The notes under the pieces were generated by a model, which saw nothing but the letters and a program-made list of their open reading frames with translations, ran no database searches and had not been told where the DNA came from. 64,000 bases of DNA from Chloroflexota bacterium (lineage in GTDB: Bacteria > Chloroflexota > Anaerolineae > Anaerolineales > UBA4823), in contig JAJUJL010000007.1 of the NCBI GenBank assembly GCA_029265355.1, forward strand, positions 1 through 64,000. Direction: 5' to 3'. Shown here one piece after another: positions 47,651 to 57,634 of the stretch. The stretch's first letter is position 1; every line of letters begins with the position of its first letter. A program made the translations under genes and the position numbers.

Positions 47651-48985
47651 GTGCAGTTAACCCGTTTCGACCAACAATTCATACGCCTGCTGGTTCATTC
47701 GCCCGAACACCAGGCCATCATCGCTCAGAAGCTGGAACACAACCAATTCCTGGTTTCTTCCGAAAACCCATGGAGGCGATGGGTCAAGAACCTGGCGCAG
47801 TACTGCGCGCTGTGGCTCGAGCTGATCGCCGCGGCGACGAAGAAAGTCCCAACCAGCCTGGCGGGCGATGGGCAGGCTGCTGACCAGGAAAGGCTGTACT
47901 ACTACGAGGAAAACCCACAGCTCGTGGAGGCGCGAGCCCGCTACCTGCACTATCACCTGCTCGGCGCCAGTTTCCAGGCGATCACCTACCAGGATCGCAT
48001 CGACTCCACCTCGAGCTGCCCGGGTTGGCCTGGCTTGCTGTTCCGCCTGGGAGCTTTGCTATTGGCGTCCGTGTTTCAGCCTTCGCAGCTCAGCCTGCGC
48101 TATGTGCGCATCGTCCGCACAGTGCTCCTGGTTCCCAACCGGATCCCGGCCCACGCTGGCGCAGAAATCTACCTGTTTCGCATCTACCTGTTCGAAACCA
48201 ATTTCCTGGCAGCGCGCCTGCGAGAGCGAGGCGTCTACGTGAACCTGATCGCTTCCACCACACCGCTCACACACTACAACCGCTTTTTGATCGGCGATTC
48301 GCTCAAGCTGTGCAATCCCTACCAGCAGGATGAGTACCCCCACTTCCAGCGCAACTACACCTGCCGCCATTTCGAACTGTGGTCGCCGGAGGATATCGTG
48401 GCGCTGGCGGGCTATTATCGGGACAAGGAAAAGCCCACCCTGAACAACGTGATCGGAGTCTATACACAGGGTTTCTGGCTGCGCATTCAGTTGGGCATCT
48501 ACGAAGAAAACGCCGGGAAAGAGATCGCGGCGTGGGAAGACAGCCTGCTGCAAATTGCGCTGCAGATGCTCGAGCGGCACCTCGACTTGCAAGTGATCAT
48601 CTACCCGCATCCGCTGGAGCGCCGACACCCGCAGAAGACCCAGCAGCATTTCGGCCGCCTGCTCACCAGCCACGCGCGCTTGCGCATCGATTTCTCGAAC
48701 CAAAACTCCACGCTGACCTTCGACCAGGTGGGGTTGGGCCTGACGACGATGTCCACCATCGGCTTCGACCGACTGTACCTGGGGTTTCGCACCCTGTTTT
48801 TCGTGCCGCCTTCGATTTTCCTGGTCAACGAAATCCCTTCGGCTTACAATGCCCTGTTCTGCGCCAGCCCGCATGAGCTGGCGGAAAAAATCCAGGCGGT
48901 GCGCCCGATGAGCCACGCCGAGTTTATGCAGCAAACTTTTGGCCAGGAGTTCTGGCAGCCAGCCAGGGCTGCAGAGGGAAGGTAG
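47651..48985 (+). CDS. Unassigned protein, possible GT-B / polysialyltransferase-like glycosyltransferase
   Basis: 'LQVIIYPHPLERRHPQKTQQHFGRLL', 'LGLTTMSTIGFDRLYLGFRTLFFVPPSIF'; first gene of a glycan locus. Confidence 0.5.
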   Translation: MQLTRFDQQFIRLLVHSPEHQAIIAQKLEHNQFLVSSENPWRRWVKNLAQYCALWLELIAAATKKVPTSLAGDGQAADQERLYYYEENPQLVEARARYLHYHLLGASFQAITYQDRIDSTSSCPGWPGLLFRLGALLLASVFQPSQLSLRYVRIVRTVLLVPNRIPAHAGAEIYLFRIYLFETNFLAARLRERGVYVNLIASTTPLTHYNRFLIGDSLKLCNPYQQDEYPHFQRNYTCRHFELWSPEDIVALAGYYRDKEKPTLNNVIGVYTQGFWLRIQLGIYEENAGKEIAAWEDSLLQIALQMLERHLDLQVIIYPHPLERRHPQKTQQHFGRLLTSHARLRIDFSNQNSTLTFDQVGLGLTTMSTIGFDRLYLGFRTLFFVPPSIFLVNEIPSAYNALFCASPHELAEKIQAVRPMSHAEFMQQTFGQEFWQPARAAEGR

Positions 48986-48986
48986 C

Positions 48987-50489
48987 TTGCCAGCCTTGCC
49001 CTCCAGTTCCGTCGATATCACGCAGGGCAGCCTGCTCGGCAAGCTGCTGCGCCACAGCCCGGTGTACCTGACCAGCAGCCTGATCATCGCCTTCACCGCC
49101 TTCTTGCTGCTGCCGGTCAACACTCGCCTGTTTCGCGAAGACGATTACGGCGCCATCTCGACCATCGACGCCGCCTCCGACCTGGTGATCATCCTGGTTT
49201 CGCTCAACCTGATCACGGCCTACATGCGTCATTACTACGAGTACAAGGATGATCCCGAGCAACTCAGCCTGTATACTTCCACGATTTACTGGTTCATCGC
49301 CGGATGGGGCGCGCTTGCCACGGTCGGCTCACTGCTGGTCTCTGGTTTCTTTCTTCCCGCTGCCATCCCGGTCTGGCCGGTGCTGGCGCTGGCGTTCTCC
49401 TCGACCGTCTTGATCCAGCTCGGGCAGCTCAGCGGCTCTTACCTGCAGCAAATTCACCGACCGGTGCTGCAGGTCAGCCTGAACCTGGCGAATTTTTTGA
49501 CCCACGCGGCGTTGATGCTGATCCTGGCAGGTGTGTTCAAGCTGGGGCTGACCGGCAAATACATCGCTGTGCTGTGCGGCGGATTGCTCTCGGCGGCCAT
49601 CGGCACCTGGGTGCTCATCCGCGAGGGGTTGCTGCGCTGGCGCATCTCCTGGCCGATGCTCAAAGAATCCCTGATCTTCGCCATTCCCTTGCTGCCCAAC
49701 GCCGCCTCGGGTTGGATCACCGGTTTATCGGATCGCATCTTGCTGGCGAGGTATGGCAGCCTGGCGGAAACCGGCATTTACAACGTCGGCTACCTGCTGG
49801 GGAGGGGCATCACCATCTTCTCTGAAGCGATCTTTCTGGTCTACGGCCCGATGATCTATGCCATGCTCAAGAAAGATCCTGCCACAGCCCAGGTGCGCAT
49901 CGCCCGTTTCGTGCCCTATTTCTTCATGTTCATGCTGTGGATGTGCCTGGGATTATCGCTCTTCGCCGCTGAGATCGTGGCCATCGTGGCGCCGGCGCGC
50001 TATGCATCTGCCACCACGGTGGTGCCCATCGTGCTCAGCGCCTATTTCCTGGGTTCGCAGTACAAGACCTTCGTCCTGCTGCTTTCCTATCACAAACAAA
50101 CGCTGGTCATCTCGCTGGGGAGCATCTTGCAGGCCAGCGTCAATCTGGGGGCCAACCTCCTGCTGATCCCACGCTATGGGAAAATCGCCGCAGCCTGGAC
50201 AACGCTGATTGCCCTGGCCATTTACCTGGGTTGGCTGTTCATTTGGTCGCAGAAGAATTTCCGCTTGGAGCTGGATTACCGTCGCATCACGGCCAGCGCG
50301 CTGGTGGTGGCGGCGGCAGCCGGCGGCGCTGCCCTGCTGTTGGATTTGCCCCAGGTGACTGGCTCCCTGGCGCTGACCATCGGCGTCAAGGCCATGCTGC
50401 TGCTGGGTGTGGCGGCAGTCACCTGGTTTGCCGGGCTGATCCTGCCGGTGGATAAGCGCCAGATCAAATCATTCTTGAGGCTGGCATAA
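48987..50489 (+). CDS. Oligosaccharide flippase (Wzx-like)
   Basis: 'LRHSPVYLTSSLIIAFTAFLLLPVNTRLFREDDYGAISTIDAASDLVIILVSLNL' and about 12 TM; TTG start with AGGGAAGG upstream, alternative ATG at 48939. Confidence 0.88.
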   Translation: MPALPSSSVDITQGSLLGKLLRHSPVYLTSSLIIAFTAFLLLPVNTRLFREDDYGAISTIDAASDLVIILVSLNLITAYMRHYYEYKDDPEQLSLYTSTIYWFIAGWGALATVGSLLVSGFFLPAAIPVWPVLALAFSSTVLIQLGQLSGSYLQQIHRPVLQVSLNLANFLTHAALMLILAGVFKLGLTGKYIAVLCGGLLSAAIGTWVLIREGLLRWRISWPMLKESLIFAIPLLPNAASGWITGLSDRILLARYGSLAETGIYNVGYLLGRGITIFSEAIFLVYGPMIYAMLKKDPATAQVRIARFVPYFFMFMLWMCLGLSLFAAEIVAIVAPARYASATTVVPIVLSAYFLGSQYKTFVLLLSYHKQTLVISLGSILQASVNLGANLLLIPRYGKIAAAWTTLIALAIYLGWLFIWSQKNFRLELDYRRITASALVVAAAAGGAALLLDLPQVTGSLALTIGVKAMLLLGVAAVTWFAGLILPVDKRQIKSFLRLA

Positions 50490-52402
50490 TGTGCGGCATC
50501 TCTGGTATCGCCAATTTCCTGGAGCCCGCCTCCCTGGCGGGGTATTACGCCGCCCATCTGCGGCTGAGGCACCGCGGCAAAGACGACGAAGGTTTCTTCG
50601 CCGTGCATCAGGAGCGCGTCTGGTACTGCCGCGGCGACGACAGCCTGGTCATCTTCGGTCATTACCCGCACATCGAGGCGCTCAGCGCCGCCAACCTGGT
50701 GCTGGGTCACCGCCGGCTCTCGATCATCGACGTCTCACCCGGCGGTCACCAGCCGATGTCGTACCAGGATGGGCGCTACACGATGATCTTCAACGGCGAG
50801 ATCTACAATTACATCGAGCTGCGCGACGAGCTGCAAGCGTTGGGGCATCGCTTCACCACCCAATCCGACGCCGAAGTGCTGCTGGCTGCCTTTGCGCAGT
50901 GGGATACCGGCTGTTTCAACCGCTTCAACGGCATGTGGGCAGCAGCGATCTACGACCACCTGATACAGCGCCTGGTACTGTCGCGCGATCGCTTTGGCGT
51001 CAAGCCGCTGTACTACGCTCAAATCCAGCGCACGCTGTACTTCGCCTCGGAGGTCAAATTTCTGCTCAGCTTCCTGCCGCGCCTGGCTGTGAACGAGGGA
51101 CGGGCGGTCGAGTTCGCGGTGCAGAGCGTGGTCGACCACCACACCGAGACAATGTTCCAGGACGTCTACCAGCTTCCGCCAGCGCATTATGCCATCTTCG
51201 ACGCCAGCGGCTTCTCCCAGCAGGCCTATTGGCGCTTGCCAGAGCGGCAGGCTCGCCTCACGCTGGCAGAGGGGCGCGAGCAATTGCTCGATCTGCTCAG
51301 CTCGTCGATTCGCCTGCGCCTGCGCAGCGATGTGCCCGTCGGCTCACTGCTCAGCGGCGGGCTGGATTCGACCACCATCGTGTGCATCGTGCGCCGCCTG
51401 CTCGAAGAGTCCAACGCCGGCAACAGCTTTGACCTGTTCTCAGCCGTCTTTCTGGAGGAAGCCTACAGCGAGCGCCGCTACATCGAGGAGACCGTCGCGC
51501 AGACACAACTTCCCATCCATTGGATCTATCCTGATCCCGAGCGCCTGGCCGAGACTTTACCGGTCTTGATGCACCACCAGGAATTCCCCATCCGTTCGCT
51601 GGCAGTCTATTCCCAATGGGAGATCATGCGCCAGGTGAGCCAGACGCCGATCGTGGTGCTGCTCAATGGGCAGGGCAGCGACGAGATTTTTGGCGGTTAC
51701 ACCGCCCATTACTTCGCCCTGATCGCCGAATACCTGCGCCGCCTGCGCCCAGGCCACGCCTACCGGCAGGCGCGCGCCCTGGCGCAGGCGCGGGAAATCA
51801 GCTTGCTGCAAGGTTTCGCTGGCGCGCTGCGGGAATTGGTGAAGAGCTCGCCCTTGGGCAGCCTTACCCGGCAGCGGCGGGTGGCTTATCTCAGCCAACC
51901 GTACGACGAGCCGCAGGGCTGGCGCCAGCAGCAAGACCTCTTTCGCAACGCCCTGGTGCGCAACCTGACCTTCAGCGCGCTGCCCGAATACTTGCGCTAC
52001 GAAGACCGCAACAGCATGGCATTCACCCTGGAGTCGCGGCTGCCCTTCATGGACTACCGCCTGGTGGAATGGGCGATGTCGCTGCCAGCCGAGCTGAAGA
52101 TCCACGGTACGATCAGCAAGCGTGTGCTGCGCGAAGCGGCGCAGGGGCTGATCCCCGAATCGATCCTGGCGCGCCGAGATAAGATGGGCTTCGTCTCGCC
52201 CCAGGAGCTATGGCAGCGACAGGCGCTGGCGCCGCTGCTCGAGGCGGCTTTCGATCAAGATCTGCAAGGACGTTTTCCCTTCCTGGCAGAGAAAAAGTGC
52301 CAGGAGATGTACGCTGATTACCAGCAGGGACGGCGCAATGATTGGCCCTGGGTGTGGCGCATCGCCAACCTGGTCTGGTGGCATCAACATTGGTGGGGAT
52401 GA
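50489..52402 (+). CDS. asnB: Asparagine synthase (glutamine-hydrolysing)-like amidotransferase
   Basis: 'MCGISGIANF' Cys2, 'SDAEVLLAAF', 'VPVGSLLSGGLDSTTI'. Confidence 0.93.
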   Translation: MCGISGIANFLEPASLAGYYAAHLRLRHRGKDDEGFFAVHQERVWYCRGDDSLVIFGHYPHIEALSAANLVLGHRRLSIIDVSPGGHQPMSYQDGRYTMIFNGEIYNYIELRDELQALGHRFTTQSDAEVLLAAFAQWDTGCFNRFNGMWAAAIYDHLIQRLVLSRDRFGVKPLYYAQIQRTLYFASEVKFLLSFLPRLAVNEGRAVEFAVQSVVDHHTETMFQDVYQLPPAHYAIFDASGFSQQAYWRLPERQARLTLAEGREQLLDLLSSSIRLRLRSDVPVGSLLSGGLDSTTIVCIVRRLLEESNAGNSFDLFSAVFLEEAYSERRYIEETVAQTQLPIHWIYPDPERLAETLPVLMHHQEFPIRSLAVYSQWEIMRQVSQTPIVVLLNGQGSDEIFGGYTAHYFALIAEYLRRLRPGHAYRQARALAQAREISLLQGFAGALRELVKSSPLGSLTRQRRVAYLSQPYDEPQGWRQQQDLFRNALVRNLTFSALPEYLRYEDRNSMAFTLESRLPFMDYRLVEWAMSLPAELKIHGTISKRVLREAAQGLIPESILARRDKMGFVSPQELWQRQALAPLLEAAFDQDLQGRFPFLAEKKCQEMYADYQQGRRNDWPWVWRIANLVWWHQHWWG

Positions 52403-52406
52403 GGGC

Positions 52407-53150
52407 ATGAAGCGGTTGAATAATCGGTTTTCCTGGGATCAAACCTGGCAGGGACGCCAGGCGACGCTGGATCTGACCACGTTGATCCTGTGGCGCAAAT
52501 TTCTCGAGCACGTCGATCTGCGCAACCGCAGCTACCTGGAGATCGGCGCCGGCAGGGGTGTGTTCGGTAAGCTGGCGCTGGAAGCTGGTGCCAGCCAGGT
52601 GTGTTTGCTGGATCAATCGGCGGAAGCGATGCGCATTTGCCGCGAGTACATTGGCGAGGATGCCAGGGTCTCTTATGTGGTCGAGAATGCCATCGATTTT
52701 CACCCGGCGGAAAAATTCGACGTGGTGCTGTCCAACGGACTGATCGAACATTTTCTGGATGAGGATCAGAGGCTGATCGTCGAAGCGCACGCCGCCAACT
52801 CGCGCGACCTGGTGGTGCTGATGGCGCCGGCTTCGCCGCACTTCAACGACCGCCGCGTGCGCTACGCGTGGGCGTTGAAGCTGTACGGGCCGCAGTACCC
52901 CCTCCGCGTCGAACAAATGCGCGCCATCCTCGAACAGGCTAGCCTGGAGCCAATCCTGGTCGAACGATTTTATCCCACCTATGGCATCAAGCTGGACCGC
53001 TTGTTCGCTTCACGCAGCCGCCTGCGCGGCCTGATCGACCTGGCCTTGCTCAAGGTTGGTTTCTACCATGCCCTGCACTGGGCGACCAGCCCGCTGGGAA
53101 AGCGATTCGGCGGGTATCTGATCGGCATCGGCAGGGTACAGCGGGCATAG
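52407..53150 (+). CDS. Class I SAM-dependent methyltransferase
   Basis: 'YLEIGAGRGVFGKLALEAGASQVCLLDQSAEAMRI', 'FDVVLSNGLIEHF'. Confidence 0.88.
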   Translation: MKRLNNRFSWDQTWQGRQATLDLTTLILWRKFLEHVDLRNRSYLEIGAGRGVFGKLALEAGASQVCLLDQSAEAMRICREYIGEDARVSYVVENAIDFHPAEKFDVVLSNGLIEHFLDEDQRLIVEAHAANSRDLVVLMAPASPHFNDRRVRYAWALKLYGPQYPLRVEQMRAILEQASLEPILVERFYPTYGIKLDRLFASRSRLRGLIDLALLKVGFYHALHWATSPLGKRFGGYLIGIGRVQRA

Positions 53151-53178
53151 CCGCGCCGTCGTTAACCAGGCTGGCAGG

Positions 53179-54438
53179 ATGTCTTCGCGCTCACTTCTGT
53201 TCGTGGCTTACAATTTTCCTCCGCACGGCGGACCCGGCGTGCAGCGCAGCTTGAAGTTCGTCAAATACCTGCCAGAGTTTGGCTGGCAGCCAGTGGTGAT
53301 CAGCGCAGCGCCCGAGGCCAGCCCGCTGCAGGATGCTTCCCTGGCAGCCGAAATCCCCCGCGACGCAGCCATCCACCGCCTCCCCGGCTTCAGCATCCTG
53401 CGCTTGCTGGCGCAGGCAAAGCGCTACAGGTTGGGCAAAGCGGTTGTGCTGCTGAACTTGCTGCTGCAGGTACCTGATCCCGCCATCTTCTGGGCACTCC
53501 GGGCGCGCGCCACGGTCGCCAGGCTGATCCAGGCGCAGCGCCCGGCGGCCATCTACACCACATCCGGGCCGTACAGCGCTCACCTGGTGGGGTTGTGGGC
53601 CAGGCAGCAGTTTGGCATTCCCTGGCTGGCGGATTTCCGCGACCCCTGGAGCCGCAACCTGCTGATCCCCTACCTGCCCGGCTACCGGGCGCTCAACCGA
53701 CGCATCGAGCGGCGCGTGCTGCGGGCGGCGGATGCGATTACCTGCGTATCGCAGCCATGGCTCGAAGATCTGCAGGCCAACCTGGGAGAGCGCGCTGAGA
53801 AATTTTTCTTTCTACCCAACGGCTATGATGAGGCGGATATCCAGCCCCTGCCCGCCCCCCAGCCCGGCGCGCCTTTCACCATCACCCACCTGGGCAGCTT
53901 CTATCGCAACCGCAAGCCCCAGGCTTTCCTGCAGGCGATCGACGCGCTCATGCGCGGCGGGCAGATACCGCCCGCTTCGCTGCGCCTGCGCTTCATCGGC
54001 AAGAATCCACCCGGCGCGCTGCCCAGCCAGCCGCCCTTTGAAATTTACGGCTACCTGCCGCACAGCGAGCTGGGACGCTTCCGCGCTGAGAGCGATGTGT
54101 TCTTGCTGATCCTGGGCAGCGCGCCGGAAAACCGGGGCAACTACAGCGGGAAAATCTACGAATACCTGGCCTGCAATCGCCCCCTCCTGGGCATCGTGCC
54201 TCGCGGCGGGGTGGCCGAGCAGCTCATCGCCGAGACGCGCACCGGCATCGCCGTGAGCGACTCGCCCGCCGAGATCGGAGCAGCCATCCTGCGCCTGTAC
54301 CAGGAATGGCGGGCGGGTAATCCAGGCTGGAACCCAGATTGGCAGGCCATTCGCCAATACACGCGCCGCAACCAGACCGCCCGTTTAGCAGAGATCTTGA
54401 ATGCTTTGACCAGCAAAATTCCCGAAACGCCTCGTTAA
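53179..54438 (+). CDS. Glycosyltransferase family 4-type
   Basis: 'LLFVAYNFPPHGGPGVQRSLKFVKYLPEFGWQPVVIS', 'GKIYEYLACNRPLLGIVPRGG'. Confidence 0.9.
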   Translation: MSSRSLLFVAYNFPPHGGPGVQRSLKFVKYLPEFGWQPVVISAAPEASPLQDASLAAEIPRDAAIHRLPGFSILRLLAQAKRYRLGKAVVLLNLLLQVPDPAIFWALRARATVARLIQAQRPAAIYTTSGPYSAHLVGLWARQQFGIPWLADFRDPWSRNLLIPYLPGYRALNRRIERRVLRAADAITCVSQPWLEDLQANLGERAEKFFFLPNGYDEADIQPLPAPQPGAPFTITHLGSFYRNRKPQAFLQAIDALMRGGQIPPASLRLRFIGKNPPGALPSQPPFEIYGYLPHSELGRFRAESDVFLLILGSAPENRGNYSGKIYEYLACNRPLLGIVPRGGVAEQLIAETRTGIAVSDSPAEIGAAILRLYQEWRAGNPGWNPDWQAIRQYTRRNQTARLAEILNALTSKIPETPR

Positions 54439-55490
54439 AGCAGCCCCTGCCTCACCAGCAGCTCTGCGTTGTAGATCGAGCCGCCCGCCGCGCCGCGGAT
54501 CGTGTTGTGCGACAGCACCACCAGGCGCAGATCGAAGAGCGGGTCGGGGCGCAGGCGCCCCACCACCGTGGTCATGCCCTTGCCAGCCATGCGATCCAGG
54601 CGCGGCTGGGGACGATCGGCTTCGCTGCGCAGCAAAATCAGCGGCTGGGGCGTAGAGGGCAGGTCGGCAGCCGCGGGAGGAACACGGTAGGCCAGCAAGG
54701 CTGCCTCGGCTTGCTCGACGCTCGTCGGCTGCCCCAGCTCCACCGAAAGGCACACCATGTGCCCATCGCTGACCGCCACACGGTTGGTGTGGGCTGAGAT
54801 GCGAAAGCCAGCCAGCTGGATGGCGTCGCCGTCGAAGCGCCCCAGCATTTTCAGCGGCTCGCTCTCCACTTTTTCTTCTTCCCCATTGATATAGGGAATG
54901 ACATTGTCCAGGATATCCAGCGAAGGCACGCCGGGATACCCAGCGCCAGAGATGGCCTGCATGGAGAAGGCCATCACACGCCGCAGGCCAAAGGCATCCA
55001 GCAGCGGCTTGAGCGCCACGGTCATGCCGGTGCTGGTGCAGTTCGAGTTGGTCACAATGGCGCCCTGCCAACCGCGCCTGCGGCGCTGCACTTCCACCAA
55101 CCCGGCGTGTTCCGGGTTGACCTCTGGGATCAGGATGGGCACATCCGCTTCTTCCCGGTAGGCGGAAGCGTTGGAGCAAACCAACACACCCGCGCGCGCA
55201 AATTCAGGCTCGATGGCGCGCGCCTTCTCGGAAGGCAGCGCCGAGAAAGCCAGCCGGGCGCCGGTCTGCTCCGGTTCGCTGGGCAAGAGGGGCATTTCCG
55301 CAGCCCAGGCAGGCATGGCTTCGCCCAGCACCCAGCGGCAGGCTTCACCGTAGACGCGCCCGGCGGAGCGATCCGAGCCGGTCAGGGCTATCACCTGGAA
55401 CCAGGGGTGTCCATCCAGGAGCTGCACAAAGCGCTGCCCGACGCTGCCAGTAGCTCCCAGGACGGCAACGGGGATTTTCTCACCGGTCAT
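54435..55490 (-). CDS. asd: Aspartate-semialdehyde dehydrogenase
   Basis: 'VAVLGATGSVGQRFVQLLDGHPWF', 'VTNSNCTSTGMTVALKPL'. Confidence 0.95.
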   Translation of the reverse strand: MTGEKIPVAVLGATGSVGQRFVQLLDGHPWFQVIALTGSDRSAGRVYGEACRWVLGEAMPAWAAEMPLLPSEPEQTGARLAFSALPSEKARAIEPEFARAGVLVCSNASAYREEADVPILIPEVNPEHAGLVEVQRRRRGWQGAIVTNSNCTSTGMTVALKPLLDAFGLRRVMAFSMQAISGAGYPGVPSLDILDNVIPYINGEEEKVESEPLKMLGRFDGDAIQLAGFRISAHTNRVAVSDGHMVCLSVELGQPTSVEQAEAALLAYRVPPAAADLPSTPQPLILLRSEADRPQPRLDRMAGKGMTTVVGRLRPDPLFDLRLVVLSHNTIRGAAGGSIYNAELLVRQGLL

Positions 55491-55549
55491 TTTGCTCTCT
55501 CCTTTGGCAAGGTCTCAATCGTTACCCATAACTGCATCAAGCGGTCTTT

Positions 55550-56974
55550 TCACGTGGTCAGCGCGTGCAGCGCCTTCACAGCAGTCTCGGCGTCCTGCTC
55601 GGCCACCACCAGGCTGATGGCCACTTCCGAAGAACCCTGGGCGATGGCAATGACGTTGACGTTGCGCTCGCCCAGCACGCTGAACACCCGCCCGGCTATG
55701 CCCGGGGTGTGCTGCATGCCGGCGCCCACCACGGTGATGATCACCACCTCGTCGGAAGCCCACACCCGGTCGATATCGCGGCGGGAAAGCTCGTTAGCAA
55801 AGGCCTCTTCCAGCGCAGCCACCACCTGACGGGCGGCATGATAAGGCACGGCGAAGCAGATGGACTGTTCCGAGGAGGCCTGGGTGATGAGCGGCACGCT
55901 GGTGCCGGTGGCCGCCACGGCGGCGAAGGTGCGCGCCGCCACGCCGGGCACGCCCAGCATGCCGCGCCCCTCGATAGTCACCAGCGATTGTTTACGGATG
56001 GCGGTGACCGCCTTAATCGCCCCGTTGCGTTTGGAGCCGGCGTCCGCTACCAGGCGCGTCCCAGGGTGCTGCGGATTGAAAGTGTTGCACACGCGCAAGC
56101 CGATGCCAGCCTCGATCACCGGGCGGATGGTCTTGGGATGCAGCACCTTAGCGCCAAAATACGCCAGCTCGGCGATCTCGCGGTAGGAGAGCACCGGAAT
56201 GGTGCGCGCTTCGGGCACCAGGCGCGGGTCTGCCGACATGACCCCATCCACATCCGTCCAGATCCACACTTCATCGGCGGGCAAGGCTGCCCCCAGGATG
56301 GCCGCCGAGTAATCGCTGCCGCCGCGGCCCAGCGTGGTGGGAATGCCTTCCGGCGTGGCAGCGATGAAGCCGGTCACCACCGGCACGCGCCCTTGGGCGA
56401 GCAGCGGCTCGAGCACGCGGCGCGTGCTGAGCGTGGTCGCCGCCAGGTCGGGGTGAGCGTCTTGAAAGTGGCGATCAGTGACGATCAATTGCGTGGCCTC
56501 GATGGGCTGCGCCGGTATGCCTTGCGCCTCCAGCACGGCAGACAGCAGGCGCACGCTCATGCGCTCGCCCAAGCCAGAGAGGGCATCCAGGGCGCGCGGC
56601 GTGGCTTCGCCCAGCACCGAGAACGCCTGGCACAGGTTGGTGAATTCCGCCAAAAGGTTGCCGATCTCCTGCTTGAGTTGGGCGGCGGTGGCTTGCTGCT
56701 CGCGCCGCGGGCCAACCAGCAGAGCGTCGATCACCGCCTCGTGCTGGGCCGCGATGCGCGCAGCAGCCTGGTGGAAGACATCCACCTGCCCCTGCACCGC
56801 TTTCGCCGCGCCTTCGAGCAGCAAATTGGTCACCCCCGCCATGGCAGACGTGACCACCACCAGGCGCGGCCAATCGCCGCGGGCAGACCGGACGATGCCA
56901 GCCGCCGCCTGGAAGGCCTCGCTGTTGCCGACGGAGGTGCCGCCGAATTTCATCACCAGGGTTGGCATTTGCAT
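55550..56974 (-). CDS. lysC: Aspartate kinase
   Basis: 'VMKFGGTSVGNSEAF', 'TLGRGGSDYSAAILGAAL', 'IWTDVDGVMSADPRLV', two ACT-like domains. Confidence 0.95.
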   Translation of the reverse strand: MQMPTLVMKFGGTSVGNSEAFQAAAGIVRSARGDWPRLVVVTSAMAGVTNLLLEGAAKAVQGQVDVFHQAAARIAAQHEAVIDALLVGPRREQQATAAQLKQEIGNLLAEFTNLCQAFSVLGEATPRALDALSGLGERMSVRLLSAVLEAQGIPAQPIEATQLIVTDRHFQDAHPDLAATTLSTRRVLEPLLAQGRVPVVTGFIAATPEGIPTTLGRGGSDYSAAILGAALPADEVWIWTDVDGVMSADPRLVPEARTIPVLSYREIAELAYFGAKVLHPKTIRPVIEAGIGLRVCNTFNPQHPGTRLVADAGSKRNGAIKAVTAIRKQSLVTIEGRGMLGVPGVAARTFAAVAATGTSVPLITQASSEQSICFAVPYHAARQVVAALEEAFANELSRRDIDRVWASDEVVIITVVGAGMQHTPGIAGRVFSVLGERNVNVIAIAQGSSEVAISLVVAEQDAETAVKALHALTT

Positions 56975-56978
56975 AGGA

Positions 56979-57623
56979 TCACCTCATCATCGATAAACTG
57001 ATCAAAATGGCCAAACCGAAGACCAGGATCACCGCTCCAGAGAGCCGGTCGATCCAGCGCAAGACTGGCGGCGAGAGGCGAGCGCGCAGCGCAGCGGCAG
57101 CGCTGCTCAGAAGCAGCCACCAGGCAGCCGAGCCGCAAAAGACGCCCAACACCACCCAGCCCGCCGAGGCTGCGCCCGCCCCGACCGCCAGCCCCAGGCC
57201 AGCAAACACCGCCGCGAAGGAAAGGATGGTCAGCGGGTTGGAGAGGGTCAGCGCAAACGTGCTCAGGTAGATGCGCAGCGGCTGGAGCGGCTCTGCCGGC
57301 GTTCGATCGAGATCGAACGCAGTGGGCTGGAGCCTGGAGGTCCACAAAATGCGCCCTCCCAGCCAGCACAGGAACAAACCACCCACCAGGCGCAGCCAGA
57401 ATTGCTGTCCCACCAGGAAACCGGATAAAGCGGTCAGGCCGAATGCGCCCAACAGGGCAAACAGGCTATCAGCGCTGGCTGCGCCCATACCCGCCGAAAA
57501 CCCTGCCCACCGCCCACCGGCGAGCGAGTGGCGGATGCACAGCACGCCGATCGGCCCAACCGGCGCGGCGATCGAAAACCCGACCACCCATCCCTGCCAG
57601 AAGAAACTCACCTCGCCCGGCAT
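56979..57623 (-). CDS. LysE/RhtB family amino-acid exporter
   Basis: 'GFSIAAPVGPIGVLCIRHSLAGGRWAGFSAGMGAASADSLFALLGAFGL'. Confidence 0.92.
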   Translation of the reverse strand: MPGEVSFFWQGWVVGFSIAAPVGPIGVLCIRHSLAGGRWAGFSAGMGAASADSLFALLGAFGLTALSGFLVGQQFWLRLVGGLFLCWLGGRILWTSRLQPTAFDLDRTPAEPLQPLRIYLSTFALTLSNPLTILSFAAVFAGLGLAVGAGAASAGWVVLGVFCGSAAWWLLLSSAAAALRARLSPPVLRWIDRLSGAVILVFGLAILISLSMMR

Positions 57624-57634
57624 GTTCGCTCAGC

